Of a stretch of 64,000 nucleotides of DNA, positions 24,963 through 34,554 are shown in pieces. The position numbers and the translations under genes are program-made. The notes under the pieces are model-generated. The model saw only the letters and a list, made by a program, of their open reading frames with translations, searched no databases and was not told the origin of the DNA. Position 1 is the stretch's first letter; every line of letters starts with the position of its first letter. The DNA is from Saccharopolyspora phatthalungensis (GTDB lineage: Bacteria; Actinomycetota; Actinomycetes; Mycobacteriales; Pseudonocardiaceae): positions 124,001 to 188,000 of the forward strand of contig NZ_JACHIW010000002.1 in the NCBI RefSeq assembly GCF_014203395.1, in the 5' to 3' direction.

Positions 24963-25378
24963 GCCGTGCATCGGCCGACATCTTGCCGCTGTCTGGTGAA
25001 CACCGGCCGCGGCTCGCGCGGGAGGCGGCCCCGCGGCACGCTGATCTGACCGCTCGCCGGGCCGATGGATTTCGCAAATCCCTGGTGCACTGTGGATCGA
25101 TCCCGTCGCGCAGCGCATTGTTGACACTGCGGAATTGATCAGTGGTTTCCTGATCACAACAAAATCGTTTGTGGTTGACCGATTGGCGGTTGATTTCGCC
25201 GAGCCGGGTCGTCGCGTTGGTTCATCGAGAGTGGGCGCGATCGGTGCCGGGTGTCCCATGTCGTTGTGAGACACCGGCATTGGGATGCGGCTGCTGATCC
25301 GCGATCAGGAGCCGGAGCTGCCCTGTTCGGGGCAACCTCGTCGCGTTGATGTGATCGTTATCTCTTGATCACATTCTA
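24963..25378. other. Intergenic region upstream of the siderophore operon
   Basis: No gene is supported. It becomes AT-richer towards 25130-25380. It contains an inverted repeat TGATCAG (25136-25142) / CTGATCA (25150-25156) next to a TTGACA at 25121-25126, and further TGATC/GATCA elements near 25352-25372. These may be binding sites for a second regulator of the siderophore operon. Confidence 0.45.
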
Positions 25379-25397
25379 TTAAGTTAGCCTAACCTTT
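25379..25397 (+). promoter_or_regulatory. DtxR/IdeR/DmdR1-type iron box
   Basis: TTAAGTTAGCCTAACCTTT matches the actinobacterial iron-box consensus TTAGGTTAGGCTAACCTAA at nearly all palindromic positions. It lies 55 bases before the first siderophore gene. Iron-loaded DtxR-type repressor bound here should switch the whole sbn-type operon off when iron is plentiful. Confidence 0.88.
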
Positions 25398-25451
25398 GCT
25401 AGCGTTCCGGCCGTCGCCCTGCCCGTTCCGGTCGTCGAGCTGAGGAGAAAC

Positions 25452-26435
25452 GTGGCTGTCGACACGCTGACCGAATCCGTCGCCGAGTCGGTTTTCGAGT
25501 GCGTGGGCAATACGCCCGCCGTCTCGCTGACCCGACTGTTCCCCGAACCCGATCTAGAGGTGATCGCCAAGCTGGAGCTGATGAATCCCGGTGGCAGCAT
25601 GAAAGACCGCTCCGCCCGCTACATCATCGAGTGCGGGCTGCGGGAAGGCTCCATCCGCCCCGGAAGCCACCTCGTGGAAAGCAGTTCCGGCAACTTCGGG
25701 ATCGCGTTGGCCATCGCGGCCCGGCTCCACGGCCTGCGGTTCACCTGCGTGCTGGATCCCAAGGCCGCCCGGTCGAACGTCGCCATCCTGCGGCACCTGG
25801 GCGCCGAGGTGGACGTGGTGACCGAGCCGGACGGCCTGGGCGGCTACCTGCACACCCGGATCCGCCGGGTGCAGCAGATCGTGGCGAACTCGCCGGAGGC
25901 GATCTGGATCAACCAGTACGCCAACGACCGGAACTGGCAGGCGCACTACCACGGCACCGGTGCCGAACTCGCCGAGCAGCTGGTCCGCCCGCCCTCGTAC
26001 CTGTTCGGCGCGGTGAGCACCACCGGCAGCATCCTCGGCTGCTCCCGCCGGTTGCGGGAGGACTTCCCGGACCTGCGGGTGATCGCGGTGGACGCGGTCG
26101 GCTCGGTGATCTTCGGGGCCCCGCCGGGCCCGCGCGACGTGCCCGGACTCGGCGCGAGCCGGGTGCCGGAACTGCTGCAACCCGGCGAGATCGACGACGT
26201 GGTGCACGTCAACGACTTCGAGGCGGCGGTGGGCTGCCGGGATCTGCTGGCCGCCGAAGGCATCTTCGCCGGCGGGTCGACCGGTGCGGTGGTCGCCGCG
26301 ATCCGCAAGACGCTGCCCGAGCTGCCCCGCCCCTGCCGGGTCGTCGCGGTGTTCCCGGACCGCGGTGATCGCTACCTCGACCTGGTTTACGACGACGACT
26401 GGTTCGCCGCCGCCCGACGGCGCTGCACGAACTGA
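25452..26435 (+). CDS. sbnA: SbnA-like PLP enzyme, ACEGA synthase for L-Dap formation
   Basis: 327 residues, cysteine-synthase fold. The PLP Lys is in NPGGSMKDRSARYIIECG, the substrate loop is SSSGNFGIALAIAARL, and the phosphate-binding segment is VSTTGSILGC. SbnA condenses O-phospho-L-serine with L-glutamate to N-(1-amino-1-carboxy-2-ethyl)glutamate, the precursor of L-2,3-diaminopropionate. GTG 25452 has GAGGAG upstream. It is the first gene of the operon behind the iron box; the dehydrogenase partner follows 15 bases later. The family alone would allow another beta-replacement, but the neighbours fix the role well. Confidence 0.9.
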   Translation: MAVDTLTESVAESVFECVGNTPAVSLTRLFPEPDLEVIAKLELMNPGGSMKDRSARYIIECGLREGSIRPGSHLVESSSGNFGIALAIAARLHGLRFTCVLDPKAARSNVAILRHLGAEVDVVTEPDGLGGYLHTRIRRVQQIVANSPEAIWINQYANDRNWQAHYHGTGAELAEQLVRPPSYLFGAVSTTGSILGCSRRLREDFPDLRVIAVDAVGSVIFGAPPGPRDVPGLGASRVPELLQPGEIDDVVHVNDFEAAVGCRDLLAAEGIFAGGSTGAVVAAIRKTLPELPRPCRVVAVFPDRGDRYLDLVYDDDWFAAARRRCTN

Positions 26436-26450
26436 CGAGAAGGAGATCTG

Positions 26451-27470
26451 GTGTCCACGGAGGAATCCCCGAAGATGCTCTACCTGAGTCGCAGCGACAT
26501 CGCGGCGGTGGGCGGTGCCGAGGCCGAGCTGTACGTGCGAGCCCTGCACGCCGGGCTGGTCGCGCACGCCGAGGGCAAGACGGTGCAGCCGCTCAAGCCG
26601 TACCTGCGGGCGGCGGGGACGGACGGACACATCGCCGACCGGATCATCGCGATGCCGGCGCACGTGGGCGAACCCGGGTTGTCCGGGATCAAGTGGATCG
26701 GCAGCAAGCACGACAATCCCGTCCGGCGCGGCCGGGAGCGGGCCAGCGCCGTCATCGTGCTCAACGATCCGGAGAGCAACTACCCGGTGGCCGTCCTCGA
26801 AGGCAGCTTGATCAGTGCGTGGCGCACCGCCGGGGTGACCTGCCTGGCGGCCCGGCACCTGGCGCGCGCCGGGTTCACCGACGTCGCGCTCGTCGGCTGC
26901 GGCGTGATCGGCCGGACGCAGCTCACCGCGCTGTTGCAGCAGTTTGAGCACATCGTGACCGTGCACCTCTACGACCAGCAGCCCAGCGCGGCGCACGATG
27001 TCGCGGCGCAGATCAGCGGCGAGTTCCCGGCCGTCAAGGCGCAGGTGGCGAGCACCGCCGAGGAAGCCGTGCGCGCCGGTGACCTGGTCGTGCCGTGCAC
27101 GGTCACCAGTCGGCCCTACATCCCGTTCGCCTGGCTCAAGCGGGGCGCACTGCTGTGCAACGTGTCCATCATGGACGTACACAAGGACGTGTTCCTGGGC
27201 GCGGACAAGGTCGTGGTGGACGACTGGGAGCAGAGCAACCGGGAAAAGAAGATCATCAACCAGCTGGTGCTGGAGGGCTCCTTCTCCCGCGAGCGGCTGC
27301 ACGCCGAGTTGGGCGAGATTCTCTCCGGCGCGAAGCCGGGGCGGGAAAACGACGACGAGATCATCGTGCTCAACCCGATGGGGATGGCGGTGGAGGACAT
27401 CGCCTGCGCCGGCGAGGTGTACGAGCGGGCGAAGAACCAGGGCGTCGGTACCTGGCTGGATCTGTACTGA
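26451..27470 (+). CDS. sbnB: SbnB-like NAD-dependent dehydrogenase (ornithine cyclodeaminase family)
   Basis: 339 residues. The NAD-binding motif DVALVGCGVIGRTQLTALLQ lies near residue 147, and KWIGSKHDNPVRRGRERASA and EGSLISAWRTAGVTCLAARH are signatures of the SbnB branch of the cyclodeaminase/mu-crystallin family. SbnB oxidatively hydrolyses ACEGA to L-2,3-diaminopropionate and 2-oxoglutarate, both staphyloferrin B building blocks. GTG 26451 has GAAGGAG upstream. Its stop overlaps the next start (TGATG). Confidence 0.92.
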   Translation: MSTEESPKMLYLSRSDIAAVGGAEAELYVRALHAGLVAHAEGKTVQPLKPYLRAAGTDGHIADRIIAMPAHVGEPGLSGIKWIGSKHDNPVRRGRERASAVIVLNDPESNYPVAVLEGSLISAWRTAGVTCLAARHLARAGFTDVALVGCGVIGRTQLTALLQQFEHIVTVHLYDQQPSAAHDVAAQISGEFPAVKAQVASTAEEAVRAGDLVVPCTVTSRPYIPFAWLKRGALLCNVSIMDVHKDVFLGADKVVVDDWEQSNREKKIINQLVLEGSFSRERLHAELGEILSGAKPGRENDDEIIVLNPMGMAVEDIACAGEVYERAKNQGVGTWLDLY

Positions 27471-29191
27471 TGCGAGACGAACCGGCCGAGCTGGTAATGC
27501 GGGACCTCGTCGACGCGCTGCTGCAAGAAGACCTGGTCGAGTTCGGTTCGCGGGCCGAACTCGACCGGCCCGCGGAGGTTGCCGGACAGCACTGGTGCCG
27601 CGTGAAGTTGCCGACCGGGTGGGTGAGCTTCCGGGTGCGCCCCGGCGGCGAACTCCAGCGCTACCGATACGCCGGCGGCCCGGTCCGCCACGGCGAGGGC
27701 GCGCAGCAGAGACCGATCACGCCGGAGGAGCTCGTCTTGCTGGTGTGCGGTGACTTCGCGGGTGCCGCCGGGGTGGCCGACGACGTGCGGGCCTCTAGGG
27801 CGCATGCCGCTGCACTGCTCGGCCAGCGGGCGGATCTCGTCCTCAAGCCGCAGGCGGGCGAGCTGTTGTCCGGCGAGCGGCTGGCCGCGACCCGGAACCG
27901 TCCGTTCCATCCCACCGCGCGGGCCGCGGCGGGCTGGTCCGCGACGGAACTGGTGCGCTACGGGCCGATGCGAGCGCAGCCGCTCGGCCTGGACTGGGTC
28001 GCGGTGCGCCGGGAGCGTCTTCGCTTCGGCGGCGACGCGGATTCACACCGGATACCCGAGCTGATCCTCGATCCCACGGACCGGGAAGAGCTCGCCGAGG
28101 CGCAGCAGCGCACGGGCGCCGTCACCGAAGATTTCCTGCCGGTTCCGGTTCATCCGTGGCAATTCGACCGCGTGCTGCCGTCCCAGTTCGCCGAGGAACT
28201 CGCCAGCGGCGCGCTGGTGCCGCTGGTGCGGGGCGTCGGCCGGTTCCACCCGACGGCGTCGATCCGCACGCTCACCACGGCGCCGGAAACGCCGAAGCAC
28301 GTCAAACTTCCGCTCGGCGTGGCCACTTTGGGCGCGACGCGGTTGCTGCCGCCGCGCTACCTGGCCAACGCCGAGCGCGCGCAGGAGACCATGCAGGACC
28401 TGATCGACCGGGATCCGTTGCTGCGGCGACGGATTGCGTTGTGCGACGAGCGAATCTGGTGCGGCTGGCATGATCCCGCCGACGAGTTCGGCAACCGGCC
28501 CGGCCAGCTCGCCGCACAGGTCAGGGTGTATCCCGAGCTGGACGGCCTGGCGCTGCCGATGGCCGCGCTGGCGGCACATGAGTGGGATGTGCTGGCGCCC
28601 GCGCTATCCGGCCAATTCGATGCGGTGACCTTCTTCCGGGCGCTGGCGGCGGCGTTCTGCGAGGTCGGGTTCGGTTTCCTGCGCTACGGAGTGCTGCCGG
28701 AACTGCACGGCCAGAACGTCGTCGTCGTGTTGCGGGATGGGGTGGTGGACCGGTTCGTGCTCCGGGATCACGACACGCTTCGGCTCTATCCGCAGTGGAT
28801 GCGTGCCGCCGGAACGCCGGATCCGGAATACGTGATCAAGCCTGGCGCGCCGCAGTCGCTGCACCTCGAATCGGCCGAAGCGCTCGTCGGCTACCTTCAG
28901 ACGCTCGGTTTTCAGGTCAACCTCTACGGCATCGCCGACGCGCTGTGCCGACACTTCGGCCTGGACGAAGGCGTGCTGTGGGCCGAGTTGCGGGCCGCGG
29001 TGCTCGACGGTCTGGCGCCGCTGCCCAACGCCGTGGCGAAGGTCCTGCGGGACCGGTTGCTGCATGCCGAGATGTGGCCGAGCCGGTCAGTGCTCGGGCC
29101 GCTGTTGCGGCAGGGGCCCTCCGGCGGGGTGAGCATGCCCGCCGGGGTGGGCGCGGTCCCGAACCCCCTGTTGCGCGGATCGGTGGTCTGA
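27470..29191 (+). CDS. sbnC: IucA/IucC-family NIS synthetase, sbnC position
   Basis: 573 residues from ATG 27470. NIS synthetase motifs: the early HPTARAAAGWS (binding of carboxylate), PVHPWQFDRVLPSQF, the ATP-binding FHPTASIRTLTTAP and KLPLGVATLGATRLLPPRY, and the C-terminal LPELHGQNVVVVLRDGVVDR with RDHDTLRLYP. These enzymes adenylate a carboxylate and join it to an amine without an NRPS. By gene order it corresponds to SbnC, which in Staphylococcus attaches 2-oxoglutarate last. Start by TGATG overlap with sbnB. Confidence 0.9.
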   Translation: MRDEPAELVMRDLVDALLQEDLVEFGSRAELDRPAEVAGQHWCRVKLPTGWVSFRVRPGGELQRYRYAGGPVRHGEGAQQRPITPEELVLLVCGDFAGAAGVADDVRASRAHAAALLGQRADLVLKPQAGELLSGERLAATRNRPFHPTARAAAGWSATELVRYGPMRAQPLGLDWVAVRRERLRFGGDADSHRIPELILDPTDREELAEAQQRTGAVTEDFLPVPVHPWQFDRVLPSQFAEELASGALVPLVRGVGRFHPTASIRTLTTAPETPKHVKLPLGVATLGATRLLPPRYLANAERAQETMQDLIDRDPLLRRRIALCDERIWCGWHDPADEFGNRPGQLAAQVRVYPELDGLALPMAALAAHEWDVLAPALSGQFDAVTFFRALAAAFCEVGFGFLRYGVLPELHGQNVVVVLRDGVVDRFVLRDHDTLRLYPQWMRAAGTPDPEYVIKPGAPQSLHLESAEALVGYLQTLGFQVNLYGIADALCRHFGLDEGVLWAELRAAVLDGLAPLPNAVAKVLRDRLLHAEMWPSRSVLGPLLRQGPSGGVSMPAGVGAVPNPLLRGSVV

Positions 29192-30396
29192 TGCGCACGT
29201 TCGCCGTGCTGTGCCTCGGCCAGTTCGCCGCGACCGCCGGGCTCACCATCGTCGTTCCCCTGCTGCCGTTCTACCTCGCCCAGCTCGGTACACCGGCGGC
29301 GGAAATACCTTGGTGGACGGGTGTTTCGCTGGCCGCGCCGGCGGTGACGCAACTGATCAGCGGGCCGGTGTGGGGGCTGATCGGCGACCGCTTCGGCCGC
29401 AAGCCCATGGTCGTGCGGGCGCTCGCGGGGCTAGGGCTGGCGATCGCGCTGATGGCGCTGGCGGACACGCCCGGCCAGTTCCTGGCCTGTCGGCTGTTGC
29501 AAGGCGCATTCGGCGGCGTGGTGAGCGCCACCGCGACCTACACCAGCTCCGCGGCAGGTCCCGACCGGCGCGGCCGTGCGCTGGGCGGCCTGTTCGGGGC
29601 CACGGCCGCGGGATCGTTGCTCGGCCCGCTGGTCGGTGGCCTGCTCGCCGGGCGCTTTGGGTTCGCTCCGCTGTTCGCGGCGGTCGCCGGCTTGCTGTTG
29701 CTGTCGAGCGTGCTCGCCGCGACGCTGCTGGTCGAGCCGACGGGTTGCGGCCCGGAACGGTACTCGATGCAGGCCGTGGCAGCGACGCTGTGGCGGGTCG
29801 GGGAAAGCCGCATGATGTTGCTCGCCGGGCTCGCCGCGCAGGCCGCGATCTTCGCGCTGGTGGTGGTTTTCGCGCCGCAGGTCGACCGGCTCACTGGCTC
29901 GATGGCCAGCGCGACGGCCTGGGTGGGTGCCTTGCAGGCCACGACCTGGGCGGCGTCCTGGCTGGGCAGCCCGTGGTGGGGCCGCCGCAACGACGTCCGC
30001 CCGGCCCAACGGGGCTTCGCCGTGGCCGCCGCACTGTGTGGCATCGCGGTGGCACTACAGGCCCTGGTGAGCGTGGAAATGCTGCTGCCGCTGCGCATCG
30101 TGCAGGGATTCTGCTTTGCCGCCCTGGTGCAGTCGGTGCTGCACGTGACCGCCCGGCAGGTTCCGGATCGGGGCTGCGGCGCCGCTTTCGGCTTCAGCAC
30201 CGGGCTGCTCGACCTCGGCCAGGTGCTGGGCCCACTGCTGGGCGCGGCGATGGCGGTCCTGCTGCCGCCGACGGCGGTGTTCTTCCTGATCGGCGCCCTG
30301 CTGGTCGTGGCGGCCTTGCTGGCCGCGGCGAGCCGCACGAGGTCCGATGTGCATTCTTTCCGAGTGGGTGCGACTTCCGAGAAGGTGTTCCGGTGA
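29191..30396 (+). CDS. sbnD: MFS siderophore exporter, SbnD-like
   Basis: 401 residues with twelve predicted transmembrane helices. The drug:H+ antiporter-1 signature is GPVWGLIGDRFGRKPMVVRA, and the motif-C-like LGPLVGGLLAGRFG lies in helix 5. ATG 29191 overlaps the previous stop (TGATG). Its place inside the operon and the order sbnC-sbnD-sbnE point to export of the finished siderophore across the membrane. Confidence 0.9.
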   Translation: MRTFAVLCLGQFAATAGLTIVVPLLPFYLAQLGTPAAEIPWWTGVSLAAPAVTQLISGPVWGLIGDRFGRKPMVVRALAGLGLAIALMALADTPGQFLACRLLQGAFGGVVSATATYTSSAAGPDRRGRALGGLFGATAAGSLLGPLVGGLLAGRFGFAPLFAAVAGLLLLSSVLAATLLVEPTGCGPERYSMQAVAATLWRVGESRMMLLAGLAAQAAIFALVVVFAPQVDRLTGSMASATAWVGALQATTWAASWLGSPWWGRRNDVRPAQRGFAVAAALCGIAVALQALVSVEMLLPLRIVQGFCFAALVQSVLHVTARQVPDRGCGAAFGFSTGLLDLGQVLGPLLGAAMAVLLPPTAVFFLIGALLVVAALLAAASRTRSDVHSFRVGATSEKVFR

Positions 30397-32027
30397 ATGA
30401 GGTTCTGGCTCGAGCGGCGGCGCGGCAGCGTCTGCTGAACGCGCTGGTGCGGGAAACCGGCGGGGCGCTCGCCGACGACTGGCTGCGTATCCCGCTGCAC
30501 GCGGCGGATGGCGCGCTGGTGGTCCGGGTGCGCTACCGCTCCGAGTTCGGTCATCACGCCTACGGCGACGAACTTTTCCGGGAACTCGCCGACGGCGACC
30601 GCGTTCCGGTCGGCCACGACGAGTTCGTGAAGCTCATCGCGGACGAACTTGCGCAGCGGTGCGGCACGGGCGGAACGGCGGCCTTCCTGGGACAGGTGGC
30701 CAACAGCGTCGAGCGGGCGGCGCGGTACCTCGCCCGCGACCCCGGCCCCCGGCCGACCGACTCGCCTGGCATCACTCGGTTCGCCGAGCAGTCGTTGCTG
30801 TTGGGGCACCCGTTCCACCCGACGCCGAAGAGCGCCGAGGGGTTCAGCGACCACGAGCTGGACTGCTACGCCCCGGAGCTCGGCGCGTGGTTCCAGCTGC
30901 ACTACCTGGCGCTCGCCGCCGACCTGGTCGTCGAGGACCGAGTCACCGACGAACCCTGGATTCCGGCCGAAGTCGAGGAGAAGGCCCGCACGGCGTTGCG
31001 CACCGATCAGGCAGACCACGTCCTGCTGCCGGTGCACCCCTGGCAGGCCGCCCACCTCGAGCGGCAGCCCGAAGTCGAGGCGCTGATCGACTCCGGGCGG
31101 CTGGTACCGCTGGGGCCACTCGGGAAGGCGGTGTATGCGACGTCGTCGGTGCGTACCGTGTGCGATCCCGGCTTCGCAACGGCGTGGAAACTGCCGCTGC
31201 ACGTCCGCATCACCAACTTCGTCCGCAACAACCCGGTGGAGCACGCACGCCGGGCCGTGGACGCGAGCCGGCTGGTCGCCGGCGCCGCCAGCCGGTGGCG
31301 GCACGACGGGTTCGAGGTACTGCTGGAGACCGGGTACCGCACCGTCGACCCGGCGGTCGTCGGCCCGCTGGCAGCGGATTTCTCGGTGCTCTTCCGCCGC
31401 CATCCGTTCGTCGAGTCCACCGCGGCCCCGCAGGTGCTGGCCGGGCTCCTGGAAGATCGGCTGGACGGCGGCCCTCCGGCGTTGGTGGAGCTGGTGGCGC
31501 AGGCGGGCCCGCTGACCTTCGAGCACGTCGCCGAGTGGCTGCGGGCTTACCTGGGCATCTCCTTGGGTCCGCTGCTCGCGGTGTTCACCGACGACGGCAT
31601 CAGCTTCGAGGCCCATGTGCAGAACTCCCTGCTGCACACGGAAAACGGTTGGCCGAAGCGCTTCTTCGTCCGCGATATGGAGGGCACCAGCGTGAGTCGA
31701 GAGCGAGCCAGGCTCGCCGGCGTGCCGCTGGACAGCCCGGTGCGCTACGACGACGCGGAAGCCTGGATGCGGCTGCGCTACCACTTCGTCACCAACCACC
31801 TCGGTCACCTGGTGCACGTGCTGGGCCGGTACACACCGGCCGGCGAGCGGCGGCTGTGGGCGGTGGTCCGGAAATTCCTCCGGGCCTGCCCCGGCCGGTA
31901 CGCCGCCGAGCTGGTCGAATCCCCGGTGCTGCCCGCGAAGGCGAACCTGATCAGTCGCTTCGCCGAGCGTGGTGAGCGCCCGCTGTATGTCGACGTCCGC
32001 AACCCGATGTGTGAGGTGAACCCATGA
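30393..32027 (+). CDS. sbnE: IucA/IucC-family NIS synthetase, sbnE position
   Basis: 544 residues from GTG 30393 (GTGA overlap with the MFS stop). Motifs: GHPFHPTPKSAEGFSDHEL, LLPVHPWQAAHLERQP, TSSVRTVCDPGFATAWKLPL (ATP/citrate region), SFEAHVQNSLLHTENG and FVRDMEGTSVSRERA. In the staphyloferrin B pathway SbnE joins citrate and L-Dap first. The specificity here is inferred from gene order, and it could also accept another dicarboxylate. Confidence 0.9.
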   Translation: MNEVLARAAARQRLLNALVRETGGALADDWLRIPLHAADGALVVRVRYRSEFGHHAYGDELFRELADGDRVPVGHDEFVKLIADELAQRCGTGGTAAFLGQVANSVERAARYLARDPGPRPTDSPGITRFAEQSLLLGHPFHPTPKSAEGFSDHELDCYAPELGAWFQLHYLALAADLVVEDRVTDEPWIPAEVEEKARTALRTDQADHVLLPVHPWQAAHLERQPEVEALIDSGRLVPLGPLGKAVYATSSVRTVCDPGFATAWKLPLHVRITNFVRNNPVEHARRAVDASRLVAGAASRWRHDGFEVLLETGYRTVDPAVVGPLAADFSVLFRRHPFVESTAAPQVLAGLLEDRLDGGPPALVELVAQAGPLTFEHVAEWLRAYLGISLGPLLAVFTDDGISFEAHVQNSLLHTENGWPKRFFVRDMEGTSVSRERARLAGVPLDSPVRYDDAEAWMRLRYHFVTNHLGHLVHVLGRYTPAGERRLWAVVRKFLRACPGRYAAELVESPVLPAKANLISRFAERGERPLYVDVRNPMCEVNP

Positions 32028-33781
32028 CCGCGCAGCTGGTGCAGGCCGCGCTGACCGCGCCGACCTTCCGAACCGTGCGGCGCCGGGTGTTCCGCCAACT
32101 GGTGTCGTCGCTGGTGTACGAAGACGCGCTGAAGACCCGGCAGGACGGCGACGAGCACGTCGTCGACGGCGTGGACGCGGCCGGCGGGCAGGTCCGCTAC
32201 TCATTCCGCGCGGTGCGCCGGTTCGGCTTCAATCGGGTGAGTCTCACCTCGGAGGTTCGCCGGGGCGACCGGGAAGCGGAATCGGTCAGCGGATTCCTCG
32301 CCGAGGTCCGGGGCTCGCTGGACGCCGACCCCGACCACCTGGTCGGCTTCGCCCGGGAGTTGGAGGAAACGCTGTTCAAGGACGCGCTGGCGGAATACGT
32401 CCGTGCCGAGCGGCGCACCGATCTGTCCACAGCGGACTATGACACCCTGGAATCGGCGATCACCGACGGACATCGCTACCACCCGACGTACAAGTCGCGG
32501 ATCGGCTTCGACGCCGCCGACAACATCGCCTACGGCCCCGAGTTCGCCAGCCCGGTACGGCCGCTCTGGCTCGCCGCGCACCGCAGCATCACCGAAGTCT
32601 CGCGGTCCACGACGATCGGCGAGCGGTATGTGGCCACCCAACTCGGTGCGTCCGCGGAAGCCTTCCGTCGACGGATCGAGCAGAACGGTGGCAACCCGCA
32701 GGACTACGCGCTGGTTCCCGTGCACCCGTGGCAATGGCGGGAGCGGATCGCCCGCGCGTTCGCCGAGCAGCTCAGCCGCGGCGAACTGATCCTGCTCGGT
32801 GCGGATCCCCACGAGTTCATCCCGCAGCAATCGATCCGCACCATGACCTGCCGGGACGACCTGCTGCGCCCGTACCTGAAGCTGTCCATGTCGATCGTGA
32901 ACACCTCGACCGGCCGCGGCTTGGCCGCGCACACCGTGCGCAACGCGCCGCGAATCACCGACTGGCTGCAAGAAGTGGTCGCCGGCGACGAGTTTCTGCG
33001 CGTTGACCTTCGCCCGATTCTGCTCGGGGAGGTGCTCGGTACCGCGGTGACCCCGGAATCCGGGCTCCTGCAAGCCGACACCTACGACGCGCTGGCCTGC
33101 ATCTGGCGCGAAAGCCTGCACCAGTACCTCGCCCCGGGGGAGCAGGCCGTGCCCTTCACCGGCTTGACCGCGTGCCAGGTCGACGGCACGCCGTTGATCG
33201 ACCCGTGGGTGCGCGACCTGGGTGTGGAGGAATGGGTGCGGCGTCTGGTGCGGGTCAGCGCGCTGCCGCTGGTGCACCTGCTCTGCAAGCACGGCATCGC
33301 GCTGGAGTCGCACGCGCAGAACATGGCGCTGGTGCACGACAACGGCATCCCGACCCGGGTGGTCTTGAAGGACTTCCACGACGGTGTGCGGTTCTCCCGC
33401 GAGCACTTGGCGGTGCCGGAGCTGTGCCCGGAACTGGCCGGAACCCCGGCGCACCACCAGAACCGGAATTCGTTCCTGGAGACCGACCGGCTCGACCTGG
33501 TCACGGATTTCCTGCTGGACGCGTTCTGCTTCATCAACCTGGGCGAGTTCGCCATGTTCCTGGCCGACCGCTACGCGTTCGCCGAGCGGCGGTTCTGGCG
33601 GTTGGTGCGCGACGAGATCCGCGCCTACCGGCAGTCTTTTCCGGAGCTGGCGGATCGTTTCGCACTGTTCGACGTGTTCACGCCGACCATCGAGGTGGAG
33701 AAGCTGACCACTCGCCGCCTGGTACCCGACACCGAACTCCGGCTGCACACGGTGCCGAACCCACTCGCGGAGGTGGACTGA
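32024..33781 (+). CDS. sbnF: IucA/IucC-family NIS synthetase, sbnF position
   Basis: 585 residues, ATGA overlap with sbnE. Motifs: HRYHPTYKSRIGFDAADN, LVPVHPWQWRERIARAFAEQ, PQQSIRTMTCRDDLLRPYLK, the LKLSMSIVNTS strand, ALESHAQNMALVHDNG and LKDFHDGVRFSRE. This pattern is that of IucC/SbnF-type synthetases, which add an amine to a monosubstituted citrate. It should add the second diaminopropionate after SbnH decarboxylation. It shares the operon and regulation by the iron box. Confidence 0.9.
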   Translation: MTAQLVQAALTAPTFRTVRRRVFRQLVSSLVYEDALKTRQDGDEHVVDGVDAAGGQVRYSFRAVRRFGFNRVSLTSEVRRGDREAESVSGFLAEVRGSLDADPDHLVGFARELEETLFKDALAEYVRAERRTDLSTADYDTLESAITDGHRYHPTYKSRIGFDAADNIAYGPEFASPVRPLWLAAHRSITEVSRSTTIGERYVATQLGASAEAFRRRIEQNGGNPQDYALVPVHPWQWRERIARAFAEQLSRGELILLGADPHEFIPQQSIRTMTCRDDLLRPYLKLSMSIVNTSTGRGLAAHTVRNAPRITDWLQEVVAGDEFLRVDLRPILLGEVLGTAVTPESGLLQADTYDALACIWRESLHQYLAPGEQAVPFTGLTACQVDGTPLIDPWVRDLGVEEWVRRLVRVSALPLVHLLCKHGIALESHAQNMALVHDNGIPTRVVLKDFHDGVRFSREHLAVPELCPELAGTPAHHQNRNSFLETDRLDLVTDFLLDAFCFINLGEFAMFLADRYAFAERRFWRLVRDEIRAYRQSFPELADRFALFDVFTPTIEVEKLTTRRLVPDTELRLHTVPNPLAEVD

Positions 33782-34554
33782 TGCTGCGTCCCAACACCGT
33801 CAAGGCCCGGCTCGCCCGGGGCGGCGAGAGCTACGGTTTGTTCTGCTCCATCCCGTCGCCGACGCTGGTGGAGATGATCGGCTGCGCCGGGTACGACTTC
33901 GTCATCCTGGACACCGAGCACACCCTCGTCGATCCGCAGCAGCTGGAGAACCTCATCCGCGCCGCCGAGGCCGTCGACCTCGTCGCGTTCGTCCGCGTGC
34001 CGGAGGCCGATCCGGGTGCGATTCTGCGCGCGCTCGATGCGGGTGCGCTGGGTGTGGTCGTGCCGCACGTGCGGACCAGGGCCGACATCGAATCGGCGGT
34101 CCGGGCCGCGCGCTATGCACCGGAAGGCATGCGCAGCCTCAACGGCGGGCGGGTGCCCGGCTTCGGGCGCATCGATCTGGCGGACTACATCCGCCGCGCC
34201 AACGAGGAAGTCATGGTGATCGCGATGATCGAGGATGCCGAGGGCGTCGACGAACTGCCGTCCATCCTCGCGGGCGGGGGAGTGGACCTGGTGCTGGAAG
34301 GCGCCGCGGACCTGTCGCAGTCCTACGGCGTGCCGTGGCAGACCCGGCACCCGCAGGTCCGCGACGCCCTGGACCGGGTGCACGCCGAATGCACGACGCA
34401 GCAGGTGCCGTTCTGCGCGATTCCGCGGACCCGCGAGGATCACGAGCGGTGGCAGGCCGCAGGGGTGCGCACGTTCGTCCTCGGCGAAGAACGGGGCCTG
34501 GCGGCCCGCGCCTTGCGCGCCCATCTCGACGACCACCGGGGGAACCATGCGTGA
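33781..34554 (+). CDS. sbnG: SbnG-like citrate synthase (HpcH/HpaI aldolase fold)
   Basis: 257 residues, ATG 33781 overlapping the sbnF stop. HpcH/HpaI signatures: GLFCSIPSPTLVEMIGCAGY, DFVILDTEHTLVDPQQLENL (metal and substrate site), GALGVVVPHVRTRADIESAV, and the Glu/Asp pair in VIAMIEDAEGVDELPSIL. SbnG makes citrate from oxaloacetate and acetyl-CoA, uncoupling siderophore production from the TCA cycle under iron starvation. It resembles 2-keto-3-deoxy-aldarate aldolases, and only the operon context supports the citrate role. Confidence 0.87.
   Translation: MLRPNTVKARLARGGESYGLFCSIPSPTLVEMIGCAGYDFVILDTEHTLVDPQQLENLIRAAEAVDLVAFVRVPEADPGAILRALDAGALGVVVPHVRTRADIESAVRAARYAPEGMRSLNGGRVPGFGRIDLADYIRRANEEVMVIAMIEDAEGVDELPSILAGGGVDLVLEGAADLSQSYGVPWQTRHPQVRDALDRVHAECTTQQVPFCAIPRTREDHERWQAAGVRTFVLGEERGLAARALRAHLDDHRGNHA

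Noticed and set aside
25554..27302. Long antisense frames across the siderophore genes (also 29538-32204 and 32201-33748)
   Set aside because: High-GC shadow frames opposite well-supported genes with clear families and overlapping junctions.
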